Assembly (NCBI GenBank): GCA_047600785.1
Contig: JASGKH010000001.1
Location: 1,638,298-1,702,297 of the forward strand
Reading direction: 5' to 3'
DNA length: 64,000 nucleotides
Source: Breznakibacter sp047600785
GTDB lineage: Bacteria; Bacteroidota; Bacteroidia; Bacteroidales; Marinilabiliaceae
Part shown: positions 42,781 to 51,157 of the stretch, piece after piece
Layout: each line of letters begins with the position of its first letter
Numbering within the stretch: the stretch's first letter is position 1
Made by a program: the position numbers and the translations under genes
The notes under the pieces: generated by a model
Seen by the model: the letters and a program-made list of their open reading frames with translations, nothing else
Databases searched by the model: none
What the model was told of the DNA's origin: nothing

Positions 42781-44403
42781 TTAATAACCAGTATTCTGGG
42801 ACCAGTTGGTGTTTTCGTTCAAAATACCTGTTGGCACAGGGAATATACGCTTGGTGTAATCGGTCTTGGCGCTTGTGTTGATCGTATTTTTAAAGCCCCA
42901 GTCATTCTCGAAATGCCCGAAACGGATCAAGTCGTTACGACGCCAGTTTTCATCGAAAAACTCACGGCCACGTTCATCAAGCAGTTCATTCAATGTAGGA
43001 GTTGAACCGATAGTGGGTGCATTCACATAAGCACGTACCTGATTAAACAGCCCCATGGGGGTATCGCCATTGGTCGTTGTGGCACCGCGAAGGATCGCCT
43101 CGCACTTGGTGAGTAGGATATCGGCATAACGGAAAATCGGGATGTCGTTGTCCTGGCAACGATTGTATAATCCAAAAGCGGTAGGGTTCATCATGAACTT
43201 ATTGAAACGATAGCCTTGCGACCAGCCGGATACCGTGTTGCCCACATTCAGGTTCTCATCTTCGGTTTTTAGTGTAATATCCTGCGTCAATACGACCTGT
43301 ACGTCTTTGTATTTGTACGGAGTTGTCGTTACGGCGTAAGTGGACGGATCGTACTGGTACAATGAGTTTTTAAATATGGCATCGTTGCGGCGATCGCCGC
43401 TTAAATCGAATAGTGCGGCAAATTCCGGGGTGACGGCTAAATTACCGCCAACTGACAACGTGACGACCATTCCATACAGGCCGGCGCCACCGTTCCCATT
43501 GGTATCCCCCTTGCGCCATGTACGAAAACGGCCATAAGTCATTCCATCCTGATTGGCCGCCGTGTAAGGCATGGCATATATAAAATCTTTAATGCCGGAA
43601 CCATTGGTCGGATAAAACTTCTCCAGGTAATCGTCAGTCAAATCAAAAAGGCCGGATTGTATGATGTCATCACATACCGACACACAATCATCCAGTTTTT
43701 CGTTTGCCGCAGTGGCCGACCAGCCTGAACTTGTTACATCACTTGTGTAAACATTCCAGTTGATATATAGCTTAGCCAGAAGTGCATCCACCATCCAGCG
43801 GGTAGGCCTGCCATACGTTGACGCATCCACCTTGGTGGTCATATTGTCGCGGACAGCCAGCAGTTCGGATTCGATCCATTTCGCGACATCGGCACGAGGG
43901 CTACGCTCCAATGCCTCATCTGTATCCAGCACATGGTCCAAAACAGGCACATCGCCATAGCTATCCATCAATATAAAATGATAGAATGCCCGTACTGCCC
44001 GAACCGGCGCGGTCACTGCAGCTTCGTCGCCACCAAGGTCCACAATGACCCGGTTGCACTTGGTGATCCCACTTGACAAATCGGACCAGTACCCCATGCA
44101 TGCATCATCGGCCTTGAAGTTGTGCAAGCTTGCATGTGCATAGTTTCCGGAGTCGTAATAATCCCCGTCGAAACTTACGCCCATACATTCATCGGAAGAG
44201 AGGGTCATGGCTTCATTGTAACGGCGGCCCAAAATGCCGCGAAATGCATAATAGACATCGGACGTTTTGGCCTCGGCGGCTATTTCCGAATTCGGATAGG
44301 TGGTGTATTGTGATTTTATATCCACATCCAGGTCAGTGCAACTGCCGGTGGTCAAAGCCATTAATGCAGCCGGTATAAGGAGTTTGATATTTATTTTTTT
44401 CAT
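42781..44403 (-). CDS. susD: SusD/RagB-family surface glycan-binding lipoprotein
   Basis: 540 residues with a lipobox (TGSC, Cys near residue 22). The TPR-containing SusD fold is indicated by FRGILGRRYNEAMTLSSDECMG, AVRAFYHFILMDSYGDVPVLDHV and the C-terminal DERGREFFDENWRRNDLIRFG motif typical of RagB/SusD. It captures oligosaccharides at the cell surface and acts as a lid over the SusC channel encoded 12 bp upstream. The symbol denotes the family, not the starch substrate. Confidence 0.94.
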   Translation of the reverse strand: MKKINIKLLIPAALMALTTGSCTDLDVDIKSQYTTYPNSEIAAEAKTSDVYYAFRGILGRRYNEAMTLSSDECMGVSFDGDYYDSGNYAHASLHNFKADDACMGYWSDLSSGITKCNRVIVDLGGDEAAVTAPVRAVRAFYHFILMDSYGDVPVLDHVLDTDEALERSPRADVAKWIESELLAVRDNMTTKVDASTYGRPTRWMVDALLAKLYINWNVYTSDVTSSGWSATAANEKLDDCVSVCDDIIQSGLFDLTDDYLEKFYPTNGSGIKDFIYAMPYTAANQDGMTYGRFRTWRKGDTNGNGGAGLYGMVVTLSVGGNLAVTPEFAALFDLSGDRRNDAIFKNSLYQYDPSTYAVTTTPYKYKDVQVVLTQDITLKTEDENLNVGNTVSGWSQGYRFNKFMMNPTAFGLYNRCQDNDIPIFRYADILLTKCEAILRGATTTNGDTPMGLFNQVRAYVNAPTIGSTPTLNELLDERGREFFDENWRRNDLIRFGHFENDWGFKNTINTSAKTDYTKRIFPVPTGILNENTNWSQNTGY

Positions 44404-44415
44404 GGGATTTTAATA

Positions 44416-47406
44416 TTAGAAGTTGATATTAAGCCCAAGCATAAAAGTTCGGGTACGTGGATAATATGATTCACGGTTGTCGATGCCTGGAGTGAGGCCG
44501 CCTAGATTTATTTCGGGATCAAGTCCTTTATAGCCAGTGATGGTCATTGCGTTGTTGCATGTCGCATAAACACTTAATCCTTTGATATAGTCGCGAATCT
44601 TGCCAAAGTCATAGCTCAACGTCAATGTGGACAGACGCAGATAATCGCCTTTTTCAAGATATCGGTCCGATGGGGCCTGTGCATTGACGTCGGTAAATTT
44701 TTGGTTGGTCGCCACCTCGCTCAACACATTCTTGCCTGTTGAAACCAACGCAATGTAATTGTACTGGGCGCGGGTTGAATTCAGGATTTTGTTACCCGAT
44801 ACCCCCTGTAAGAATGCCGTAAGAGACCAGTTTTTATATGTCAGGGTATTGTTCCAGCCATAAGTCAGCTTGGGCTGTGCACTGCCTACCTTGGTGCGGT
44901 CCGTTTCCTGCGGACTGGTCGTAAACTCACCTGTGCGTTTACCGGTTACGGGATCATGTACGTAGAATTGCGACACACCGCTGTCGTTGTAACCGGCCCA
45001 CTCCCACATGTAAAAAGTCCCTATCGCCTCGCCTTCCATAATGCGTTGGACATTGGCCGTAGCGTACCCGCCGATGTTCGGGTTGCCGGCATTGATGTAA
45101 TCCACCGAATAAGTCTGGTTGGAGAGACTTATTACCTCGTTTTTGTTGTGGGAAAGATTCAACGATGTTTCCCAGCGAAATTTTTCTGATTGGACGGGAA
45201 TTACATTTAAAGAGAATTCGATGCCCTTGTTGCTAATCTCACCCACATTGGCAAGCATGCTGCCATATGGGTAACGGTTGGTGGACACAGCATAACTGTA
45301 AATCAAGTCCTCTGTTCTTTTGTCGTACGATTCCAACGTACCGGTTATACGGTTTTTTAAGAACCCGAAATCCACGCCAATGTTGAGCATGCTTGTCCGT
45401 TCCCACTTCAAATCGGGGTTTGCGTTGCTTGTGGCAGCCAGGGTACGATAATCTGCAGTGTTTCCGTTTTCATCTGTATAGGTGAACCAACCGGAAGCGC
45501 CATAAGTCTGGATGGCCGTAAATGCGTTAAATCCTAACGAGTTGCCGCTGACGCCATAGCCGACACGGAATTTCAGATCGTCAAATACATTCAGGTCTTT
45601 TATGAAATTTTCTTCGCTCAAGCGCCATGATGCAGATGCCGAAGGGAAAGTAGCCCAGCGATTGTTTTTACCGAAAGCTGAACTGCCGTCACGGCGTATT
45701 GTTGCCTGAAACAAGTATTTGCTGTTGTAACTGTAGTTAACACGGCCATAAAAAGAGATCATGCGCAATGTCGAAAGGGTATAACCGCTATTAATGCCGG
45801 AAATATCCATGCTGTTGGCATATCCCAGATTGTAGTATTTTAATGCGTCGTCGTAAAAGTTGTACACCGTAAGCCCAAAACCATCGTTGTTGTCGCTTTG
45901 CTCCCACGAATAACCTGCCATGAGCCCAAGCTTGTGCAGATCGTTGATTGTTTTGTCATAGTTCAGGTAAGTTTCCAGCACTTTTTTCTTATTCTCGACG
46001 GATGTACGACTTGCCTGACCATGCTGCGACGAATAAATCTGGGAAGCCGTGGTGTTGTAATTGCTGAAAATGTATTGCTCGTTTTGGTAAGAAAGGCCCA
46101 AATTGTAAACCAAACCATCGATAATCTTTAGCGAAAGTTTGGTCGTGCCCTGCAGGCGTTTGCTCTCTGTATTGTACTCATCCTCGTTGATCATCGACAT
46201 GGGGTTGTAATTCTGGGAGATGCCGGAGCTTTTATACCAACTGCCATCTTCGTTTTTTACCGGAACCAATGGCGAATAATAGTTCATTGCGTCAAGAACG
46301 CTGGTGCCCCCGCTACCCATTGGGACATTGTGGTTGTTGGTAATGCTTCCGTTAAGGCTGATTGACAGCGTCAGACGGTCGTTGAGCGATGAGGTTTGTA
46401 AGAAAGATCGTGCCACAAGGCGGTTCTTGTCAGTTGCTTTGACAATGCCCTGCTGGTCCATATAGTTAACACTTGCATTGTAACTGGTCTTCTCGGTACC
46501 CCCGTTAATGGAGACATTGTGGTTCTGGCTGAAACCGGTACGTTGAACCTCCTTCTGCCAGTCGGTGCTGCCACCTTCGTCATTTGGAAGGGTTACTCCG
46601 TTTGCCGTGGCATAAGCGCGAAGTTCATCCGCCGTCATCATGTCCAGGTTCTTTAACACATTGTCAACAGCCACGTAAGTACTGTAGCTTATGTTGGTCT
46701 GCCCCTTGTTATTGCCTTTCTTGGTCGTAACAATGATAACTCCGTTGGCTGCTTTTGAACCATAGATTGCGGTTGCAGATGCATCGCGCAGCACATCGAT
46801 GCTCTCAATATCCTCAGGTGCAACCAGTGATAACGACATTCCCGGAATGCCATCAATTACGTAATATGGTTCCTGCGCTTCGCCGGTACGCAATGTCGAG
46901 GCGCCGCGCAAAGTAATGGATGAGCTGCCATTGGGGTCGGAAGTCTGGGTAATCGTTAAACCCGGAACTTTCCCCTGCAGCAACTGGGAAGGATCACTAT
47001 ATACGCCACTATTCATGTCCTTGGCCTTAATTGTGGTAATTGAGCTGGTCACATCCTTGCGTGTCAATTTCCCATAACCGATCGCAACGACTTCATCCAG
47101 ACCAATACTCTCTTCCTCCATGGCAACATTTATAGTGGTTTGGCTGCCAACCTGAAACTCCTGGTTCTTAAACCCGATTATCGAAAACACGATCAAGCTT
47201 TCCGGCGATGGCACAATAATAGAGTAATTACCGTCTACATCGGTAACGGTTCCGTTTGTAGTAGTCCCTTTTTGGACTACGTTGACGCCGGGCAGTGGAA
47301 GTTGCTTGGAATCGACCACTCTACCGGTAACTTTTTGCTGGGCCACTATGGTAAATGTGCATAACACATTTATCAGCAGTAGCACAAGTAATGATTTTCG
47401 TTTCAT
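44416..47406 (-). CDS. susC: SusC/RagA-family TonB-linked outer membrane transporter
   Basis: 996 residues. Signal peptide (to about residue 22, TIVAQQ), carboxypeptidase-regulatory-like domain (about 24-100, GRVVDSKQLPLPGVNVV, TDVDGNYSI), the SusC TonB-box region DEVVAIGYGKLTRKDVTSS, the plug (SPSQLLQGKVPGL-type block, APEDIESIDVLRDASATAIYGSKAANGVIIVTTKKG), then the 22-strand barrel ending in a ...TFMLGLNINF C-terminus. It moves oligosaccharides into the periplasm with SusD as lid. It is first in the PUL transcript, with a 760-bp gap upstream, which probably holds the promoter and regulator sites. Confidence 0.96.
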   Translation of the reverse strand: MKRKSLLVLLLINVLCTFTIVAQQKVTGRVVDSKQLPLPGVNVVQKGTTTNGTVTDVDGNYSIIVPSPESLIVFSIIGFKNQEFQVGSQTTINVAMEEESIGLDEVVAIGYGKLTRKDVTSSITTIKAKDMNSGVYSDPSQLLQGKVPGLTITQTSDPNGSSSITLRGASTLRTGEAQEPYYVIDGIPGMSLSLVAPEDIESIDVLRDASATAIYGSKAANGVIIVTTKKGNNKGQTNISYSTYVAVDNVLKNLDMMTADELRAYATANGVTLPNDEGGSTDWQKEVQRTGFSQNHNVSINGGTEKTSYNASVNYMDQQGIVKATDKNRLVARSFLQTSSLNDRLTLSISLNGSITNNHNVPMGSGGTSVLDAMNYYSPLVPVKNEDGSWYKSSGISQNYNPMSMINEDEYNTESKRLQGTTKLSLKIIDGLVYNLGLSYQNEQYIFSNYNTTASQIYSSQHGQASRTSVENKKKVLETYLNYDKTINDLHKLGLMAGYSWEQSDNNDGFGLTVYNFYDDALKYYNLGYANSMDISGINSGYTLSTLRMISFYGRVNYSYNSKYLFQATIRRDGSSAFGKNNRWATFPSASASWRLSEENFIKDLNVFDDLKFRVGYGVSGNSLGFNAFTAIQTYGASGWFTYTDENGNTADYRTLAATSNANPDLKWERTSMLNIGVDFGFLKNRITGTLESYDKRTEDLIYSYAVSTNRYPYGSMLANVGEISNKGIEFSLNVIPVQSEKFRWETSLNLSHNKNEVISLSNQTYSVDYINAGNPNIGGYATANVQRIMEGEAIGTFYMWEWAGYNDSGVSQFYVHDPVTGKRTGEFTTSPQETDRTKVGSAQPKLTYGWNNTLTYKNWSLTAFLQGVSGNKILNSTRAQYNYIALVSTGKNVLSEVATNQKFTDVNAQAPSDRYLEKGDYLRLSTLTLSYDFGKIRDYIKGLSVYATCNNAMTITGYKGLDPEINLGGLTPGIDNRESYYPRTRTFMLGLNINF

Positions 47407-47596
47407 AGATGCGGTTTGACAATTATTAAATAGATTTCACAATAAATGTAAAAACAGCGAAAAACCCCGGCATGGATTTTTTTGTGTTTTATATGGATAA
47501 ATCGATCGTTGTTTATTAATGTGTTGTTTGTGAGGTTGATGAATGTTTGTCTGTCTTCGTTTTGCGGATGGGTGTGAATGATTTTTCCATTTTGTG

Positions 47597-47610
47597 ATGG
47601 AATATTCCAT
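47597..47610. repeat. Perfect 14-bp palindrome upstream of susC
   Basis: ATGGAATATTCCAT is self-complementary over all 14 bases. It lies about 190 bp upstream of the susC start, in the likely regulatory region. Binding by the hybrid regulator or another protein is only a possibility. Confidence 0.3.
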
Positions 47611-47912
47611 GTCCAGATGGGTTGGATATGGTTCCGGCAGACGGTTTTTAGTTCCTGCAATTATCGAAAAACCCACATTTTGCTCTTTGGGGACGATCGA
47701 ACATTGTTATTGATCGATAAAAATTGAAGGATTTACTTAAGGACGCTGTTGGGGATAATCCTCTATCGAATGTGGAGTTGCCTGGCAATGTGTTGATTGG
47801 TAGTTGTTTGTTTGTGTTGGCCGATTTTGTCGATCCAAGGGCAACGTGATGCGTTCGTTTACCCCACTTGTTGTTCGATTTGACGTGCCGTTAGCCCCTT
47901 GCGATTTTTTTG

Positions 47913-47920
47913 TATTTTTG
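47913..47920 (+). promoter_or_regulatory. Possible -7 promoter element facing queC
   Basis: TATTTTTG matches TAnnTTTG. No well-spaced -33 element was found, and the leader to queC would be long. Confidence 0.3.
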
Positions 47921-48165
47921 TGGCCGAAGTGTCTTTGGCAACTCATTTGGACAACGAGCCGATTCTGCCAAAGCACCTACCGGCCACCGACAGTTCGAAA
48001 CCATCCTGTCGTTAAACAAAACTATGGAAACTGCACTCTTTCACTCCGTCCCATTTGTGGTGGAGTGTCTGTATTGACTGGCGTTCGCCGTGTTTCCCCA
48101 ATTTTGTTTTTCCGTAGGTTTTGTACTGTCCAAACCGGTGTGTTTGAATTGAAAAAAATTGGGAT

Positions 48166-48831
48166 ATGAAAAAAGCTGTGGTTTTACTTTCTGGCGGATT
48201 GGATTCGGCCGTTGCCCTCCATCTTGCCAAATCGCAAGGTTTTGAGCTCCATGCGTTGTCGTTCGACTATGGACAGCGCCATAACCGCGAGCTCCAATCG
48301 GCCAGGCAAGTGGCCGGGCAAGCCGGCGTGGCATCGCATCAGGTGGTGTCGCTGTTATTGAGCAACTGGGGCGGTTCGGCGTTGACCGACAGCCATATTG
48401 AGGTCGAAAATGGCGATGTGGACCGCACCGATATTCCGGCCACGTACGTGCCTGCACGCAACATGGTGTTTTTGTCGGTGGCGGCGTCGTTGGCCGAAGC
48501 CCTTGGTGCACAAGATATTTTTATCGGGGTGAGCCAGGTCGATTATTCGGGGTATGTCGATTGCCGCGAGGAGTTTATCCGGTCGATGCAGGAAACCATA
48601 AACAAAGGCACCGTGATGGGGGCTGCCAAAGGATTGCCCATTGCCGTACATGCGCCTTTTGTGCACAAGACCAAAGCCGACGAAATTAAGCTTGGCATGC
48701 AGTTGGGCGTCGATTTTTCGTTGACGTGGTCGTGCTACCGTGGCGGCGAAAAGCCTTGTGGCACCTGTGACAGCTGCCTGTTGCGCGCCAAGGCGTTCGC
48801 CGGGGCCGGTTATCCAGATCCCGCACTTTAA
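48166..48831 (+). CDS. queC: 7-cyano-7-deazaguanine synthase QueC
   Basis: 221 residues. QueC converts 7-carboxy-7-deazaguanine to preQ0 with ATP and ammonia. The ATP-pyrophosphatase P-loop LSGGLDSAVAL lies at residues 8-18, FDYGQRHNREL follows, and the zinc-binding cysteines are in the C-terminal CYRGGEKPCGTCDSCLLRAKAF. It is followed after 19 bp by queE, and queF lies further downstream on the same strand, giving the preQ0-to-preQ1 branch of queuosine synthesis. queD is not in the window. Confidence 0.96.
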   Translation: MKKAVVLLSGGLDSAVALHLAKSQGFELHALSFDYGQRHNRELQSARQVAGQAGVASHQVVSLLLSNWGGSALTDSHIEVENGDVDRTDIPATYVPARNMVFLSVAASLAEALGAQDIFIGVSQVDYSGYVDCREEFIRSMQETINKGTVMGAAKGLPIAVHAPFVHKTKADEIKLGMQLGVDFSLTWSCYRGGEKPCGTCDSCLLRAKAFAGAGYPDPAL

Positions 48832-48850
48832 TTGAGTTTTAGCAAATAGC

Positions 48851-49708
48851 ATGGAAAAGTTAGTTTTGGTCGAAGAGGGGGTTTTTCCGATCACAGTCGA
48901 TAAACAGGGCAATCCATTGTCCGAAGCCCCAAAAACCGGCTGGCCGTTTTCGGGCACGGTTCAGGGCGAAGGAAAACTGGCGGGCGTGCCGTCCCTGTTC
49001 GTACGGATGGCCTCGTGCAACCTCCGCTGCATGTGGTTGTTGCCCGATGGGAACGTGTCGAAGTGCGACACCGGGTATGCATCTTTCAACGTTGGCAGAA
49101 CCCTCGAGTATACGGTCGATGACATGGTACGCATCATTGCCCGTAACCTTGGCGACATGCACCACGTGGTGATCTCGGGCGGCGAGCCTATGTTGCAGAA
49201 ACGGCCGTTGGCCGCATTGTGCCACCGCATCAAAGAGTTGACCGGGGCCCACATTACCATTGAGAGCAATGCGACCATTTTTGACGCCGACGTGGCCGCC
49301 CATGTTGATTTGGTCAGTCTGTCGCCCAAACTATCTAATTCGGAGCCCAACGGGCAAAAACTTGAAACGTTGGGGCTGGCCGGTTCAGGGCCGTTTGTGT
49401 ACCATGCCGAGCGCCGTCGCCAAATTGAGGTCATCCAAAAGTGGATAGATGCCATGAATTGGAAAGCCGGTGAGTTCCAGTTAAAGTTTGTGATGGCCAA
49501 CCCTGATGAGGAGACAGAGATCAAAGAGCAATTCCTTGCTTTTCTGGCAGGATTTAAGGCATCGGACATATTGGCCATGCCGTTGGGTGCCAGCATGGAC
49601 GAACTGGCCCAAACCACTTCCTTTGCATTGCAGGCAGCCGTGCGCAACGGATGGCGTTTTTCGCCCCGTATCCATATCGAGCTGTTTGGTTGCCGGGAGG
49701 GGGTGTGA
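48851..49708 (+). CDS. queE: 7-carboxy-7-deazaguanine synthase QueE with atypical cysteine spacing
   Basis: 285 residues. QueE is a radical SAM enzyme that ring-contracts 6-carboxytetrahydropterin to 7-carboxy-7-deazaguanine. GTVQGEGKLAGVPSLFVR is the family opening, followed by SCNLRCMW. The third cluster cysteine, usually two residues after the second (CxxxCxxC-DT), is here eleven residues later (...SKCDTGYA), a 9-residue insertion between W and C. The downstream GGEPMLQ, IESNAT and SLSPKL motifs are normal. Its position right after queC and before queF fixes the assignment. The protein is also longer than many QueE enzymes (about 210-240). Confidence 0.9.
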   Translation: MEKLVLVEEGVFPITVDKQGNPLSEAPKTGWPFSGTVQGEGKLAGVPSLFVRMASCNLRCMWLLPDGNVSKCDTGYASFNVGRTLEYTVDDMVRIIARNLGDMHHVVISGGEPMLQKRPLAALCHRIKELTGAHITIESNATIFDADVAAHVDLVSLSPKLSNSEPNGQKLETLGLAGSGPFVYHAERRRQIEVIQKWIDAMNWKAGEFQLKFVMANPDEETEIKEQFLAFLAGFKASDILAMPLGASMDELAQTTSFALQAAVRNGWRFSPRIHIELFGCREGV

Positions 49709-50121
49709 GGGGAAAAGATCACTGGTTTTACAACCTTTGCACATAAAACCGAACATTGTCCTTTTGGGAGTAGGATGCCGCAGTTAAAAGGTTCGATGCC
49801 GGAGCTCAGAGGTTCGACGCCGGAGTAAAAAGACAGGACGCCGCACCTTTTTGGTCGGATGGCGCGGTTAAAAGGTTCGATGCCGGAGCTCAGAGGTTCG
49901 ATGTCGGAGTAAAAAGACAGGATGCCGCACCTTTTTGGTCGGATGCCGCGGTTAAAAGGTTCGATGCCGGAGCTCTGAAGTGCAATATTGGGATTAAAGG
50001 GTGGAAGATTCTACCTTTCGGTTAGGAACGTTGTAAGGAATGGCTTGTTTTTTAGTGATCGGTTTAATAGGCTGGAGGCCAATGGCTAAAATCTGACAGC
50101 CTTTTCATAAAATTTACAAAA
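49709..50121. other. Intergenic gap queE-queF, mostly tandem repeats
   Basis: 413 bases between two co-directional queuosine genes. Half of it is the nested 21-bp repeat array (49774-49983); the rest holds no recognised gene, promoter or RNA. The array frame that reads DAxVKRF/DAGAQRF-type heptapeptides has no start codon and a TAG directly before it. Confidence 0.5.
49774..49983 (+). repeat. Nested tandem repeat: ten 21-bp units in an 84-bp higher-order pattern
   Basis: Ten consecutive 21-bp units each open with a GATGCCG-like core. They come in four types in fixed order (A: core then TTAAAAGGTTC; B: core then GAGCTCAGAGGTTC; C: core then AGTAAAAAGACAG; D: core then CACCTTTTTGGTCG), so the order A-B-C-D repeats every 84 bp: 49774-49857, 49858-49941, and A-B again from 49942. 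The 84-bp copies differ by only a few substitutions. ACCTTTT in unit D and AAAAGGT in the following unit A are inverted and could pair. No spacers of the CRISPR kind are present. Confidence 0.85.
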
Positions 50122-51000
50122 ATGGAACCCATTGAAGGTAAAGTGTTAGGCAAACAGGTCAGCTATCCGTCGGTTTATTCGCCCGATGTGCTGGTAGCCG
50201 TTCCGCGCCGCCTCAACCGTGAACAATATCAATTGGACGATGCGGATTTGCCCTTTATTGGCATGGACGTGTGGCATGCATACGAAACAGGCTTCATCAC
50301 CCAAAAAGGACTGCCCGTCACTGGGTTGCTAAAGTTGGTTTATCCTGCCGGCAGCTCTTGTTTGGTCGAAAGCAAGTCGTTAAAACTTTACCTCAATTCG
50401 TTCAATATGGAACGGTTGGGAGAAACGGCCGACGATGGGATCCAGCTCTTTCTCAAAACTGTGGGAAAGGATTTGGAAAAGCTGCTGGGTGTCAACGTAG
50501 AGGTCAATTTCTTCGCTACAAAACCGTCACATACGCCTTCCGATTTTTACGGGTACAAAGTGCTGGAACAATTGCCCGGCGCCGGGGATCTTGTGTTCGA
50601 CCGTTTTACCGACGCGCCCGAACTGCTGGAGATTGCCCATGACCGTCCATCGGAGTACCGTGTTGCCACCCATCTGTTGCGCAGCAATTGCAAAATTACC
50701 CATCAGCCCGACTGGGGCAGTGCGTTTATCCATCTCAAGGCGGCTTGCAGCCCCGATGTGCTTTCGGTATTGAAATACGTGGTGTCGTTGCGCAACGAAA
50801 ACCATTTTCACGAGGAAATATGCGAGATGCTGTTCAAGCGCCTCTCCGATGCCTACCAACCTGACCAACTAATGGTAGCCTGTGTGTACACCCGTCGCGG
50901 CGGTATTGATATTTGCCCCGTCAGGGCCAGCCATCCGCATTTGTTGCCTCCGGCGTTGGCTTCGATCGGGGTGTTGTCGGATAAGTTGTTACGGCAATAA
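50122..51000 (+). CDS. queF: NADPH-dependent 7-cyano-7-deazaguanine reductase QueF (long form)
   Basis: 292 residues, the length of the two-domain (E. coli-type) QueF that reduces preQ0 to preQ1. The signature ESKSLKLYLNSFNM is at residues 79-92, and the second half contains LRSNCKITHQPDWGS, with the catalytic cysteine that forms the thioimide with preQ0, followed by RNENHFHEEICE. It lies downstream of queC and queE, separated by the repeat array. Confidence 0.95.
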   Translation: MEPIEGKVLGKQVSYPSVYSPDVLVAVPRRLNREQYQLDDADLPFIGMDVWHAYETGFITQKGLPVTGLLKLVYPAGSSCLVESKSLKLYLNSFNMERLGETADDGIQLFLKTVGKDLEKLLGVNVEVNFFATKPSHTPSDFYGYKVLEQLPGAGDLVFDRFTDAPELLEIAHDRPSEYRVATHLLRSNCKITHQPDWGSAFIHLKAACSPDVLSVLKYVVSLRNENHFHEEICEMLFKRLSDAYQPDQLMVACVYTRRGGIDICPVRASHPHLLPPALASIGVLSDKLLRQ

Positions 51001-51051
51001 AAGGTTGCACGTAACGAACGTTAAGAAGACAACAGAGTTAAAAGGTTTTCT

Positions 51052-51154
51052 CTCTGCGTCTTTGCGTGAAATCGTTCTCGCAGGGACGCAAAGGAAGGAA
51101 ACGCAGAGTGCGCAAAGGGTTTTTTCTCTGCGTGCCCTGCGTCTTTGCGTGAAA
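51052..51154. repeat. Intergenic direct and inverted repeats with CTCTGCG/TCTTTGCG cores
   Basis: CTCTGCGTCTTTGCGTGAAAT at 51053-51072 recurs as CCTGCGTCTTTGCGTGAAAT near 51136-51155, and its reverse-complement parts (ACGCAAAGG, ACGCAGAG) lie between at about 51086-51108. The sequence can fold in both strands and sits between the convergent queF and peptidase genes. A similar CACAGAGACACAAGG-type stretch lies at about 1905 after surE's partner, hinting at a dispersed family. Confidence 0.55.
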
Positions 51155-51157
51155 TAC

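Larger units (their letters stand above)
47407..48165. other. Intergenic region between divergent susC and queC
   Basis: About 760 bases without a convincing gene. It holds a perfect 14-bp palindrome (47597-47610) about 190 bp before susC, a -7 promoter match at 47913-47920 facing queC, and AT-rich DNA. No CAAAnnTA element for a minus-strand promoter was found close to susC. The leader of queC would be about 240 bases if the 47913 element is used. Confidence 0.4.

Noticed and set aside
49774..49983. CRISPR array
   Set aside because: The units are contiguous with no unique spacers, and no cas gene is nearby.
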